A stretch of DNA of 8,206 nt from Promethearchaeota archaeon (GCA_030605085.1 JAUWBH010000213.1:1-8206); one strand, 5' to 3'; shown: positions 1-5,940, counted from the stretch's first letter. Notes: generated from the letters alone by a model not told the origin. Made by a program: numbers and translations.

Positions 1-2
1 AA

Positions 3-815
3 AGTCCCGACGCGTACTTGCCCGCCGTTGCCAAGACTCAGAACAACCTTGGAGTTTTATATGATAATTTAAGAAGGTTCGAGGACGCGGAAAAGGCGTA
101 CCTCGAAGCGTTAGAAATAAGAAAGGAGTTGGCGGAAAAAAGTCCCGACGCGTACTTGCCCGCCGTTGCCACGACTCAGAACAACCTTGGAGTTTTATAT
201 CGAAATTTAGGACGGTTCGAGGAGGCGGAAAGCGCGTATAAAGAAGCGTTAGAAATAAGAAAGGAGTTGGCGGAAAAAAGTCCCGACGCGTACTTGCCCG
301 CCGTTGCCAAGACTCAGAACAACCTTGGAGTTTTATATGATAATTTAAGAAGGTTCGAGGACGCGGAAAAGGCGTACCTCGAAGCGTTAGAAATCTACAA
401 GGAGTTGGCGGAAAAAAGTCCCGACGCGTACTTGCCCGCCGTTGCCACGACTCAGAACAACCTCGGAGTTTTATATCGGAATTTAAGAAGGTTTGAGGAC
501 GCGAAAAAGGCGTACCTCGAAGCGTTAGAAACAAGAAAGGAGTTGGCGGAAAAAAGTCCCGACGCGTACATGCCCGATGTTGCCGAGACTCAGAACAACC
601 TTGGAAATTTATATCGGAATTTAGGAAGGTTTGAGGACGCGGAAAAGGCGTACCTAGAAGCGTTAGAAATAATAAAGGAATTGGCGGAAAAAAGTCCCGA
701 CGCGTACATGCCCGCCGTTGCCATGACTCAGAACAACCTTGGAGTTTTATACAAGGATTTAAAGAGGTTTAAGGACGCGGAAAAGGCGCACCTCGTAGCG
801 TTAGAAATAAATTAG
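3..815 (+). CDS. TPR-repeat protein, 5'-partial, ending at an in-frame TAG
   Basis: The reading frame is already open at the window edge, so the N-terminus is missing. The TTG at 18 is an internal Leu codon of the motif SPDAYLP, not a start. The product is a run of 46-residue tetratricopeptide units whose helices read NNLGVLY..L.RFEDAEKAYLEALEI.KELAEK, the TPR_10/TPR_12 (kinesin light chain-like) type. TPR arrays form superhelical protein-binding scaffolds; no partner or catalytic domain is visible here. The frame stops at TAG 813-815, where the other repeats have AAG (Lys of KELAEK). The same frame and repeat phase continue at once in the next ORF, so this is almost certainly the front part of one gene. 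Either it is a nonsense-mutated pseudogene or, less likely, TAG is read through. The repeats are visibly more GC-rich than the DNA downstream. Confidence 0.85.
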   Translation, partial: SPDAYLPAVAKTQNNLGVLYDNLRRFEDAEKAYLEALEIRKELAEKSPDAYLPAVATTQNNLGVLYRNLGRFEEAESAYKEALEIRKELAEKSPDAYLPAVAKTQNNLGVLYDNLRRFEDAEKAYLEALEIYKELAEKSPDAYLPAVATTQNNLGVLYRNLRRFEDAKKAYLEALETRKELAEKSPDAYMPDVAETQNNLGNLYRNLGRFEDAEKAYLEALEIIKELAEKSPDAYMPAVAMTQNNLGVLYKDLKRFKDAEKAHLVALEIN

Positions 816-1106
816 GAGTTGGCGGAAAAAAGTCCCGACGCGTATTTACCTAAAGTTGCTAATACTCAGAACAACCTTGGAATTTTATATGATGATTTAG
901 GAAGGTTCGAGGACGCGGAAAAGGCGTACCTCGAAGCGTTAGAAATCTACAAGGAGTTGGCGGAAAAAAGTCCCGATGCGTATTTGCCCGATGTTGCCAT
1001 GACTCAGAACAATCTTGGAAATTTATATCGAAAATTAGGAAAGTTCGAAAAAGCAGTAAAATATTTTGATGAAGCATTGGATATTGACTCAGATTATAGT
1101 AGTGCG
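3..1106 (+). repeat. eight tandem 138-bp coding repeats
   Basis: Each unit begins at the AGTCCCGA of the SPDAY codons, at 3, 141, 279, 417, 555, 693, 831 and 969, exactly 138 bp (46 codons) apart with no indels. Units 1 and 3 are identical over roughly their first 115 bp and differ only around the codons before KELAEK. The eighth unit loses the pattern after about 1040. Short variable patches (the codons after LY, and the residue before KELAEK) alternate between copies, as expected from duplication and gene conversion. Confidence 0.93.
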
Positions 1107-1277
1107 TGGTATAATAAAGCTTGCGTTGAATCGTTAAGACATAATAAAGCTCAATCTTTAGAATTCTTGAAAAAGGCGATCGAACTTGATAAAAAATATA
1201 TGGATTTAGCAAAAACCGATGAGGATTTTGATAATATAAGAGATTCAAAAGAGTTTAAAGAATTAATTGGAGAGTAG
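819..1277 (+). CDS. C-terminal continuation of the TPR protein, after the in-frame TAG
   Basis: This ORF is in the same frame as the preceding one, separated only by the codons TAG GAG. Its nominal TTG start at 819 is the Leu codon of the repeated ELAEKSPDAY motif. The GGAG overlapping the stop codon is too close to act as a proper ribosome site for that TTG, so independent initiation is unlikely. It holds one full 46-residue unit, a second that diverges after about position 1040 into a canonical 34-residue TPR (KFEKAVKYFDEALDID), and then AWYNKACVESL with a C-terminal cap reading DLAKTDEDFDNIRDSKEF. That cap is the usual ending of archaeal and bacterial TPR proteins, so the true C-terminus is intact. 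It ends with TAG at 1275-1277. The codon usage shifts from GC-rich in the repeats to AT-rich in the tail. Confidence 0.8.
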   Translation: MAEKSPDAYLPKVANTQNNLGILYDDLGRFEDAEKAYLEALEIYKELAEKSPDAYLPDVAMTQNNLGNLYRKLGKFEKAVKYFDEALDIDSDYSSAWYNKACVESLRHNKAQSLEFLKKAIELDKKYMDLAKTDEDFDNIRDSKEFKELIGE

Positions 1278-1302
1278 ATTATTTCACCAATACTCAAATT
1301 CT

Positions 1303-1638
1303 CTACACATCACTATTCTCAATAACTTCACCAAAAACAAATTTAATGATATTCCTTAATGGTGAAGGATCGGATAATTTTATTGAATCGTCTGTTTTTA
1401 TTACTTCGGGAATATAGATTATATCGCCTAATATACCCTCTGAAACATGCTTTGCAGTACAAAAATAATCTTCTTCGGACAATTTCCCATTTATATACGG
1501 AAAGATATATCCAAGCATTGATTTGTTATTTTTAAATTTTTTCTCAGTCTTAAAATACATTCTCAATTTTAAAGGGTTATCAATTTTATATTTTTTATCA
1601 AGCTCTTGATATTCTCGGTCTATAAGTGAAAATTTCAA
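1303..1638 (-). CDS. hypothetical protein, possibly N-terminally truncated
   Basis: This is an ORF of 111 codons ending in TAG. The only available start that gives the full length is TTG at 1638-1636, with no convincing ribosome site and an in-frame TAG just upstream. The next in-frame ATG codons lie at residues 27 and 41. The product is soluble and charged with no signal peptide or membrane segment. The N-terminal third is Lys-rich (DREYQELDKKYK, KTEKKFKNNK) and the C-terminal half is more hydrophobic (GDIIYIPEVIKTDD, RNIIKFVFGEVIEN). I do not recognise the family. It faces a degenerate TPR fragment that begins 2 nt away on the opposite strand, so the protein may be the surviving C-terminal part of a longer gene cut by a rearrangement. 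The base composition matches the AT-rich surroundings. Confidence 0.45.
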   Translation of the reverse strand: MKFSLIDREYQELDKKYKIDNPLKLRMYFKTEKKFKNNKSMLGYIFPYINGKLSEEDYFCTAKHVSEGILGDIIYIPEVIKTDDSIKLSDPSPLRNIIKFVFGEVIENSDV

Positions 1639-1639
1639 A

Positions 1640-1822
1640 TTCTTAAGCTATTTGGGAAACAGTTATCTTGGTTTACAAAAATATGGAGAAGCAATAAAAA
1701 TCTTTAATAAAGTTGTAGAAATTAATCCTCAAAATAGCCTAGCATTTCGAGTTCTGGGTGAATTATTATCATCTTTATGTGATTTAGTAAAAAAAGATAT
1801 TAGAATGTCGGTGTTATTATAG
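1640..1822 (+). pseudogene. TPR gene fragment
   Basis: Read from 1640, this frame gives a recognisable TPR unit, SYLGNSYLGLQKYGEAIKIF followed by NKVVEINPQNSLAFRVLGELL. It then loses the TPR pattern (CDLVKKDIRMSVLL) and stops at TAG 1820-1822. The consensus positions of a 34-residue TPR (Leu-Gly, Tyr, Ala, Phe, Asn-Pro) are present, so it is real coding history, but there is no proper start and only about 1.5 repeats. It belongs to the canonical 34-residue class rather than the 46-residue class of the gene at the left edge, so it is probably a relic of a different TPR gene. Its 3' end overlaps a possible small ORF on the other strand. Confidence 0.6.
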
Positions 1823-1916
1823 GTATTGAGCAATATGCTATTTGTTTTCTGTTAATAGTGCTGCCATCAAGATATTTCTGGACTAATTCTGCTGATATTA
1901 TTCGTATTCGATTCAA
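1800..1916 (-). CDS. possible 38-residue ORF overlapping the exonuclease stop
   Basis: A TTG codon at 1916-1914 overlaps the TGA stop of the exonuclease gene (TTGA arrangement) and opens a 38-codon frame ending in TAA at 1802-1800. The product contains RIISAELVQKYLDG and NRKQIAYCSIPI, a plausible protein-like composition. There is no recognisable domain. It could be a translationally coupled small protein, the remnant of a longer downstream gene, or chance. Its tail overlaps the TPR fragment on the opposite strand, which favours remnant or chance. Confidence 0.25.
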   Translation of the reverse strand: MNRIRIISAELVQKYLDGSTINRKQIAYCSIPIITPTF

Positions 1917-2749
1917 TAAAAAGAACTTAGCACATCCCTTAAAATCTTTTTATGAGCCTTATAGGGTCGGTCAATATCCTTTTTAGGAAATTTTAAGGAT
2001 TTAAACGGCAGACTTTCCCGCTTTATCAGGCCGTTATAGGCGTAATAGAGCATATATTCCAGATTGATAACATCTTCTGTGTTGTATGCCAGAAGGGTTT
2101 CAAGGTATCTGGGATCCTTTGTTCTCCTGTATTTGTTCCATAACATCACCGCGACATAACCATCCACTTCCTCGAGATCATTGCGGAAAATACCTAACTT
2201 CTTTTCGACCGCTTTTAAACCGCCGGTAAGGCCTAAACGCCTTAGAAGAAAGCATAAATCGAAATGGACTTGGGGGAATTTCATCTTCATCTCGTGTCTG
2301 ATAAAGGGTATATCAAAGCATTTCCCGTAATATTTGGCTATTGCGGGGAATTTGCTTATGAATTCGGGGAATTCATCCAGATTCTTCCCGCGAATGAAAT
2401 TATATGTGTAATTTCCGTCGTAAACCGCAATCGTTGTTATATAGCTTTCGGGCCAATATAACCCCGTTGTTTCAATATCCAGATACGCGATATTTCCCAA
2501 GAGTTCGGGGATCATACGCCATTTGACCTTTTTAGGGATCAGTTCGTTTAGAGTCAGATAATCCCTCTTGGAATAGATCTCACGAATTTTGGTAAGAAAA
2601 GTCTTTAACATATCATATTTCGAAACTGGAATGCCGGTCGGTCGGGATTTTGTTAGAAAATCATACCAATCCCGAAATCCTGCCTCCCACAATTTGCTTT
2701 CGGTCTTTGGACCCAACCCTTTAATGAGTTGAAATGTTTTTATAATCAT
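1913..2749 (-). CDS. HhH and RNase H-like exonuclease, YprB / RNase_H_2 family
   Basis: This 278-residue protein is predicted to be a metal-dependent 3'-5' exonuclease of the RNase H-like DEDD superfamily. Residues 8-32 (LIKGLGPKTESKLWEAGFRD) form a helix-hairpin-helix DNA-binding motif. The catalytic domain starts near residue 85. Exo I is YLDIETTGL with D91 and E93, Exo II is YYGKCFDIPFI with D146, there is a conserved HFDL with D164, and Exo III is YNTEDVINL with Y222 and D226. The GGLKAVEKKLGI stretch between them is typical of the YprB family (PF13482). All acidic residues are present, so it should be active. The substrate is unknown in this family; a role in nucleic-acid processing or repair is inferred. 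ATG at 2749-2747 is chosen because a TATA box lies about 28 nt upstream, fitting a leaderless mRNA. The gene is clearly more GC-rich than its neighbours and looks like resident rather than recently acquired DNA. Confidence 0.93.
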   Translation of the reverse strand: MIIKTFQLIKGLGPKTESKLWEAGFRDWYDFLTKSRPTGIPVSKYDMLKTFLTKIREIYSKRDYLTLNELIPKKVKWRMIPELLGNIAYLDIETTGLYWPESYITTIAVYDGNYTYNFIRGKNLDEFPEFISKFPAIAKYYGKCFDIPFIRHEMKMKFPQVHFDLCFLLRRLGLTGGLKAVEKKLGIFRNDLEEVDGYVAVMLWNKYRRTKDPRYLETLLAYNTEDVINLEYMLYYAYNGLIKRESLPFKSLKFPKKDIDRPYKAHKKILRDVLSSFY

Positions 2750-2773
2750 GTTTTAAATTTTATTTCAATTTTG

Positions 2774-2781
2774 TTATAAAT
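2774..2781 (-). promoter_or_regulatory. TATA box of the exonuclease gene
   Basis: On the minus strand the box reads ATTTATAA. Its centre is about 28 nt upstream of the ATG at 2749, which would place transcription start at or next to the start codon, as in archaeal leaderless transcripts. No Shine-Dalgarno sequence precedes the ATG, consistent with this. Confidence 0.5.
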
Positions 2782-2823
2782 CTTGTTCTTTTAATTTTAG
2801 AAACTTAAATAATTCATCTAATT

Positions 2824-2937
2824 TTACATTAATATGTACTCATTGAGCTTGGAAGCGTTGACGAGCACGGAGTAGTACTCGAATCCTACTTGAACTCTTA
2901 GCGACATGTACCCGTAAGTGTAGCTGCGGGAATAAAA
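2824..2937 (-). pseudogene. GC-rich coding-like remnant
   Basis: Between AT-rich flanks lies a GC-richer block. On the minus strand it is open for 37 codons between a TAA at 2940-2938 and a TAA at 2826-2824, reading YGYMSLRVQVGFEYYSVLV then NASKLNEYI. The composition looks like a genuine protein C-terminus rather than random AT-rich translation. I cannot name the family. There is no start codon except an internal ATG (residue 11). It may be the tail of a gene whose front was deleted. A weak CCCG...CGGG inverted repeat at about 2911-2930 leaves a structured RNA as an alternative. Confidence 0.35.
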
Positions 2938-2947
2938 TTAATTATTA

Positions 2948-3700
2948 TTATTTTAAGGCTCTTTTCTCGAGCAATTCTCCGCAATACCTACATTTTACAG
3001 TGTTCTTGCTTTTATCCATATTATCGAGGGAGCCATTACATTCAGAGCATCGTAAAGATTTAAATTCATACCCATAAGTATCACCAAAACGGGTATTGGC
3101 AAGTTGCCATATATGGGTTAAAACCCCGTTAACAGTAGGATCTTTTTCAGCACCAATATTAAGCATAGCAATGTTCTTTTTTTCATCAACTCTGATTTTT
3201 ATAATTATTTGTTCTTTATGCCCTAATTCTGGGTTAATATTTTGATTTAGCACATAGTAATAAACCTCAGCTATAACTGGTTCTTTACTTTCGTAAACAG
3301 GATTTGAGACTTGTTTTCCTGCCCAAGCGCCTATAGCGTCTCTAAGCAAATAAAAGCTTTTACGCGGGTCATGTTCTAATTCGAAAGATCTGAATGATTG
3401 TATTATGTCGCTACTTTCATAAATATTTTTTACCTTAGCAATGTTTTCTTCACCAGGATTTATTATTGGAGGGCATTTTGAGTCAACCATAAGATGTTCT
3501 CTTGCTGCCATCTGTGGTTTTCCAAAAGCGTCTAAATAAGTTGTAATTGGTGATACAGGAATGCTTCCGCAAATCATTGGTTCTAAGTAAAAGTCAATAC
3601 TTTCTGACTGTGTAGGAGACATGCTCGGAATTTTTGCTCGCTCTCCTTTTCTATATACTCTAGGTTTAATGTCTATAATTCGGATATGCTCAGCAGTCAT
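2948..3700 (-). CDS. hypothetical protein with C-terminal Cys4 zinc ribbon
   Basis: This 250-residue soluble protein has no signal peptide or membrane segment. The last 35 residues form a zinc ribbon with two CxxC knuckles: C218-x2-C221 in LRCSECNGSL and C237-x2-C240 in KCRYCGELL. Such ribbons commonly bind nucleic acid or a protein partner. The rest is not recognised. Residues 1-80 are Pro- and Ser-rich and probably extended (PSMSPTQSESIDFYLEP), and residues 115-205 look like an alpha/beta domain (YLLRDAIGAWAG, VIAEVYYYVL, QIIIKIRVDEKKN). ATG at 3700-3698 has no ribosome site but a weak TATA-like box lies 27 nt upstream. It follows the three-ORF cassette on the same strand after a 75-bp gap, so it may be co-transcribed with it or have its own promoter. 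The gene is less AT-rich than that cassette, which hints at a different origin. Confidence 0.75.
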   Translation of the reverse strand: MTAEHIRIIDIKPRVYRKGERAKIPSMSPTQSESIDFYLEPMICGSIPVSPITTYLDAFGKPQMAAREHLMVDSKCPPIINPGEENIAKVKNIYESSDIIQSFRSFELEHDPRKSFYLLRDAIGAWAGKQVSNPVYESKEPVIAEVYYYVLNQNINPELGHKEQIIIKIRVDEKKNIAMLNIGAEKDPTVNGVLTHIWQLANTRFGDTYGYEFKSLRCSECNGSLDNMDKSKNTVKCRYCGELLEKRALK

Positions 3701-3720
3701 TTGAAGTTTTCTTTTGCTTT

Positions 3721-3731
3721 GGATATTATTT
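3721..3731 (-). promoter_or_regulatory. weak TATA-like box upstream of the zinc-ribbon gene
   Basis: The minus strand reads AAATAATATCC, centred about 27 nt upstream of the ATG at 3700. The spacing fits a leaderless archaeal promoter but the box is a poor match in a very AT-rich gap, so chance is a serious alternative. Confidence 0.25.
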
Positions 3732-3775
3732 GAAAATGGGGATAAATTATTTAATTTGGAACTATTTTTTTTGAT

Positions 3776-4471
3776 TTAAAAAAATTCTGTTATTTTCATT
3801 TGTAAGAAAAATGCAATTGCTCTTTTCCTGATTTCCAAACAACGATCTTCTAAAGTACTCGTATTTCTTAAGATTATTCTATATCTATTTTGAGACAATT
3901 TCCTTATTATTTCACTGATATTTATCTCCTGAATCAATTTTTTTGCAACCCAATCTAGATATAAGATTATCTTTCGCTTAAATGCGATTTTTTTATCATC
4001 GCCAATAATCACAGCTTTAAAGAATTCCTTAAAAATGAAATCCATAAAATCATCAGAACTAAATGTGGTGCTTTTTTGAGTTATTTTACTATTCACTATA
4101 AATTGAATGAACTTATTTGTAATTATCGCTCCAGCATATCTAGGAACATCTACTCTATTTCCATCTTTTCCTTTTATGCCAATAATATCCTCTAATGTAA
4201 ATGGAATGTATATCTTTTTCCAATAATCTCTATTTCTCGATAATTCAATAATTCTATTCATTAATTGAAAATTAAGTGTATCTCTTTCAGCTTGAATTTC
4301 TTCCAGGATGTATTCGTCAAGATTCATCGAATATACATATGTGTCTCGACTGATTGGGATTTGAGCAATAATATCCTGAATAACATTTAATTCAGAATTT
4401 ATGAACAAATAATTGATTAATAATTCAGAGGCAAGAATTTTAGGTATGATGTTTTGATCTAAATCATCCAC
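3776..4471 (-). CDS. hypothetical protein; possible C-terminal part of the nuclease ORF upstream
   Basis: This 231-codon ORF has a nominal GTG start at 4471-4469, two bases after the stop of the 87-aa ORF (TAA GA GTG). No separate ribosome site is visible. The frame stays open about 15 codons upstream of the GTG, back to a TGA inside the 87-aa ORF. A -1 shift at the end of that ORF would therefore give one continuous protein of about 320 residues (…QYRNIDY then LRVDDLDQNIIPK). The product is mostly helical in appearance (LASELLINYLFINSELNVIQ, RDTLNFQLMNRIIELSRNRD) with basic stretches, and no membrane segment or known domain. The wording just after the junction (RVDDLD) resembles what often follows the nuclease core in PD-(D/E)XK proteins, which supports a single ancestral gene. 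Translational coupling of two genes is the alternative. Confidence 0.65.
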   Translation of the reverse strand: MDDLDQNIIPKILASELLINYLFINSELNVIQDIIAQIPISRDTYVYSMNLDEYILEEIQAERDTLNFQLMNRIIELSRNRDYWKKIYIPFTLEDIIGIKGKDGNRVDVPRYAGAIITNKFIQFIVNSKITQKSTTFSSDDFMDFIFKEFFKAVIIGDDKKIAFKRKIILYLDWVAKKLIQEINISEIIRKLSQNRYRIILRNTSTLEDRCLEIRKRAIAFFLQMKITEFF

Positions 4472-4473
4472 TC

Positions 4474-4737
4474 TTAATAATCTATATTTCTGTATTGTGG
4501 AATTAATCTTTCTTGTATATCTTCTTCAGAGACTGAATCGATTCCTCTTTGCTTGAATTCAAACGCAGAATAAAAGCTTACATCTTCTTCCGTAATAAAG
4601 CATAATAAATCTGGGGTTATAATTTCTCCATTTGATAAGGTAATTGAAATTTCGAATAAGGCTTTTTTTAGATTCTTTAGTTGTTTAAAGCAGGCTAAAA
4701 AAAAATTTAATACATGAGTGGTGTAACTAATATTCAT
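4474..4737 (-). CDS. short ORF with PD-(D/E)XK nuclease core
   Basis: This 87-codon ORF carries the signature of a restriction-endonuclease-like fold. There is an N-terminal helix (LNFFLACFKQLKNLKKALFE), then P42-D43 in the strand ITPDLLCFI, then E60-F-K62 in SAFEFKQRG, and a Q81 in PQYRNI that may correspond to the later conserved Gln of many members. D43, E60 and K62 would bind the catalytic metal. The ORF ends right after this core, too short for a complete nuclease, and the next ORF begins two bases later in the -1 frame, so a frameshift is likely. Its ATG follows the upstream gene's TAA by three bases (TAA ACG ATG) in the same frame, indicating coupled translation in one transcript. The target (DNA or RNA) cannot be read from the sequence. 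The nuclease assignment rests on motif spacing only. Confidence 0.6.
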   Translation of the reverse strand: MNISYTTHVLNFFLACFKQLKNLKKALFEISITLSNGEIITPDLLCFITEEDVSFYSAFEFKQRGIDSVSEEDIQERLIPQYRNIDY

Positions 4738-4740
4738 CGT

Positions 4741-5856
4741 TTATTTTCCTATTATAAAATTCTCATTATCTATTTCAAGCGTCGTATTCGGAGAAAGATA
4801 TTTTTGAAGGTTTGAGAAAATCCTAAGAATAATGTTTCCGCAAGAGTCTGGCTTTAAATTAATATACATTTTATCTTTAAATATTTGAAGCGTAAAAGTT
4901 CCCCCCGTATGCTCATCAACGCAATCATAAAAATAGTAATCGTCCTTTTTAAGTAGAAATAGAATGAAAATCTTGAAAATACTATGATTTTTCTTTATAA
5001 TAACGTACACATTTTGTGGATTCAATTCCTTTGGAAAATGAATAATGAATAAATTACCCCTGCAATTCTCCCAATCAAATCTATTTTCTTCAATTTTTTC
5101 CATTAAAGAATTATATCGGTCTTTAATTGTATCAACAAATTTTAAGTGAAATTTAAAATCCTTTCCTCTATTAATGGTAAATCTTCCATCATAGTAGAGA
5201 TCTTCTTTTATTAAAGTATCGCCGAAATCATCAAAAAACACATAATTTAGCGAATTATAATTAATCGGTAAACCCATTTTTTTAAAATTATTTAGAAAAA
5301 AATCCATGGTTATTGACTTTTTATGCCATAATCTTAAACTATAATCAATAAGTTCTTCTATATTTTCTATTTTTAAAGGTCTTTGCTCACTCTCCTCAGA
5401 TTCTTCGATAAAGAGCTGTTTAAATTTTAGACTTATTCCTAATGAATCAGTATTTTCCTTTTTTCTATATTCTTCCATTATTTGATTTGGTATGTAAATC
5501 TTATCTTGTAAATAACTATTACAAAAAATCTCTTCTATTTTAGTTTTAATGATTTTTTGAGGTTCTATGTTATGAATGACCCAAAATCTAGAATTGCTTA
5601 TATCAAGATATAGATAGTGAGGTTTTTTTCCTACTCCTTTAATCTTTATGTTAAAAAAATTATTTTCCTTTGAAGGAATTAATTTGATTTCTTTGATATT
5701 TTTTGAGAACTTCTCTATTGAGTCATAGTTAGATTCAACAATGTGAGCTTTTATCTTGTTTTTGGTTGTTTCTTCGTCTTTATACTCATTTTTCAAATAA
5801 CTTTCAAAAAATTGAACCCAATCACTTTTATATTCAAATGTTTGTGAAGTTTCCAA
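4741..5856 (-). CDS. unknown 371-aa protein, first gene of the nuclease cassette
   Basis: I do not recognise this family. The full-length start is TTG at 5856-5854 with a weak AGGGA about 6 nt upstream. The frame continues only eight codons further up to a stop, with no ATG or GTG. Visible blocks are an N-terminal charged helical region (residues 1-60), an alpha/beta segment with HYLYLDISNSRFWVIHNIEP (about 80-105) followed by DKIYIPNQIMEEYRKK, an acidic linker EESEESEQRP, a middle domain starting at SLRLWHKKSITMDFFLNNF, and a C-terminal beta-rich part ending in NENFIIGK. It has no membrane segment, no Walker motif and no obvious HTH. It is very AT-rich. It heads a run with a PD-(D/E)XK nuclease ORF three bases downstream and diverges from a tyrosine recombinase, so a role as sensor or specificity partner of the nuclease is possible but is inference. 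Confidence 0.75.
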   Translation of the reverse strand: METSQTFEYKSDWVQFFESYLKNEYKDEETTKNKIKAHIVESNYDSIEKFSKNIKEIKLIPSKENNFFNIKIKGVGKKPHYLYLDISNSRFWVIHNIEPQKIIKTKIEEIFCNSYLQDKIYIPNQIMEEYRKKENTDSLGISLKFKQLFIEESEESEQRPLKIENIEELIDYSLRLWHKKSITMDFFLNNFKKMGLPINYNSLNYVFFDDFGDTLIKEDLYYDGRFTINRGKDFKFHLKFVDTIKDRYNSLMEKIEENRFDWENCRGNLFIIHFPKELNPQNVYVIIKKNHSIFKIFILFLLKKDDYYFYDCVDEHTGGTFTLQIFKDKMYINLKPDSCGNIILRIFSNLQKYLSPNTTLEIDNENFIIGK

Positions 5857-5868
5857 GAGAATTCCCTG

Positions 5869-5882
5869 ATTTATAAACTTTT
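5869..5882 (+). repeat. 14-bp direct repeat, copy 1
   Basis: ATTTATAAACTTTT occurs here and again at 5941-5954, 72 bp away in the same orientation, within the 171-bp gap between the divergent 371-aa gene and the recombinase gene. Each copy contains a TATA-like core. It may be an operator or recombinase-binding site, or a duplicated promoter element. Confidence 0.5.
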
Positions 5883-5912
5883 ATTATAATAATTAATTTG
5901 AAAATATATTTC

Positions 5913-5920
5913 TATATAAA
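5913..5920 (-). promoter_or_regulatory. TATA box candidate for the 371-aa gene
   Basis: The minus strand reads TTTATATA, a near-ideal archaeal TATA box. Its centre is about 60 nt upstream of the TTG at 5856, predicting a transcript with a leader of about 35 nt, which could carry the weak AGGGA ribosome site. The surrounding region is AT-rich, which lowers certainty. Confidence 0.4.
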
Positions 5921-5940
5921 GTATGTTAAAATTACCATAA

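Noticed and set aside
3..1106. Tandem repeats as a CRISPR array or a Borg-type tandem repeat
   Set aside because: The repeats are contiguous 138-bp coding units in phase with a TPR fold, with no spacers, and they are much longer than the short tandem repeats described for Borg elements.
859..1248. 129-codon minus-strand ORF opposite the TPR gene
   Set aside because: It is antisense to well-supported TPR coding sequence, repeats with it, and gives a low-complexity Tyr/His/Phe-rich product with no domain.
2264..2461. 65-codon plus-strand ORF
   Set aside because: It lies wholly opposite the conserved catalytic domain of the exonuclease and has no promoter or recognisable sequence.
4474..4490. 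Programmed -1 ribosomal frameshift signal
   Set aside because: No X XXY YYZ heptamer and no obvious downstream stem-loop are visible at the junction. An ordinary mutation or two coupled genes explain it equally well.
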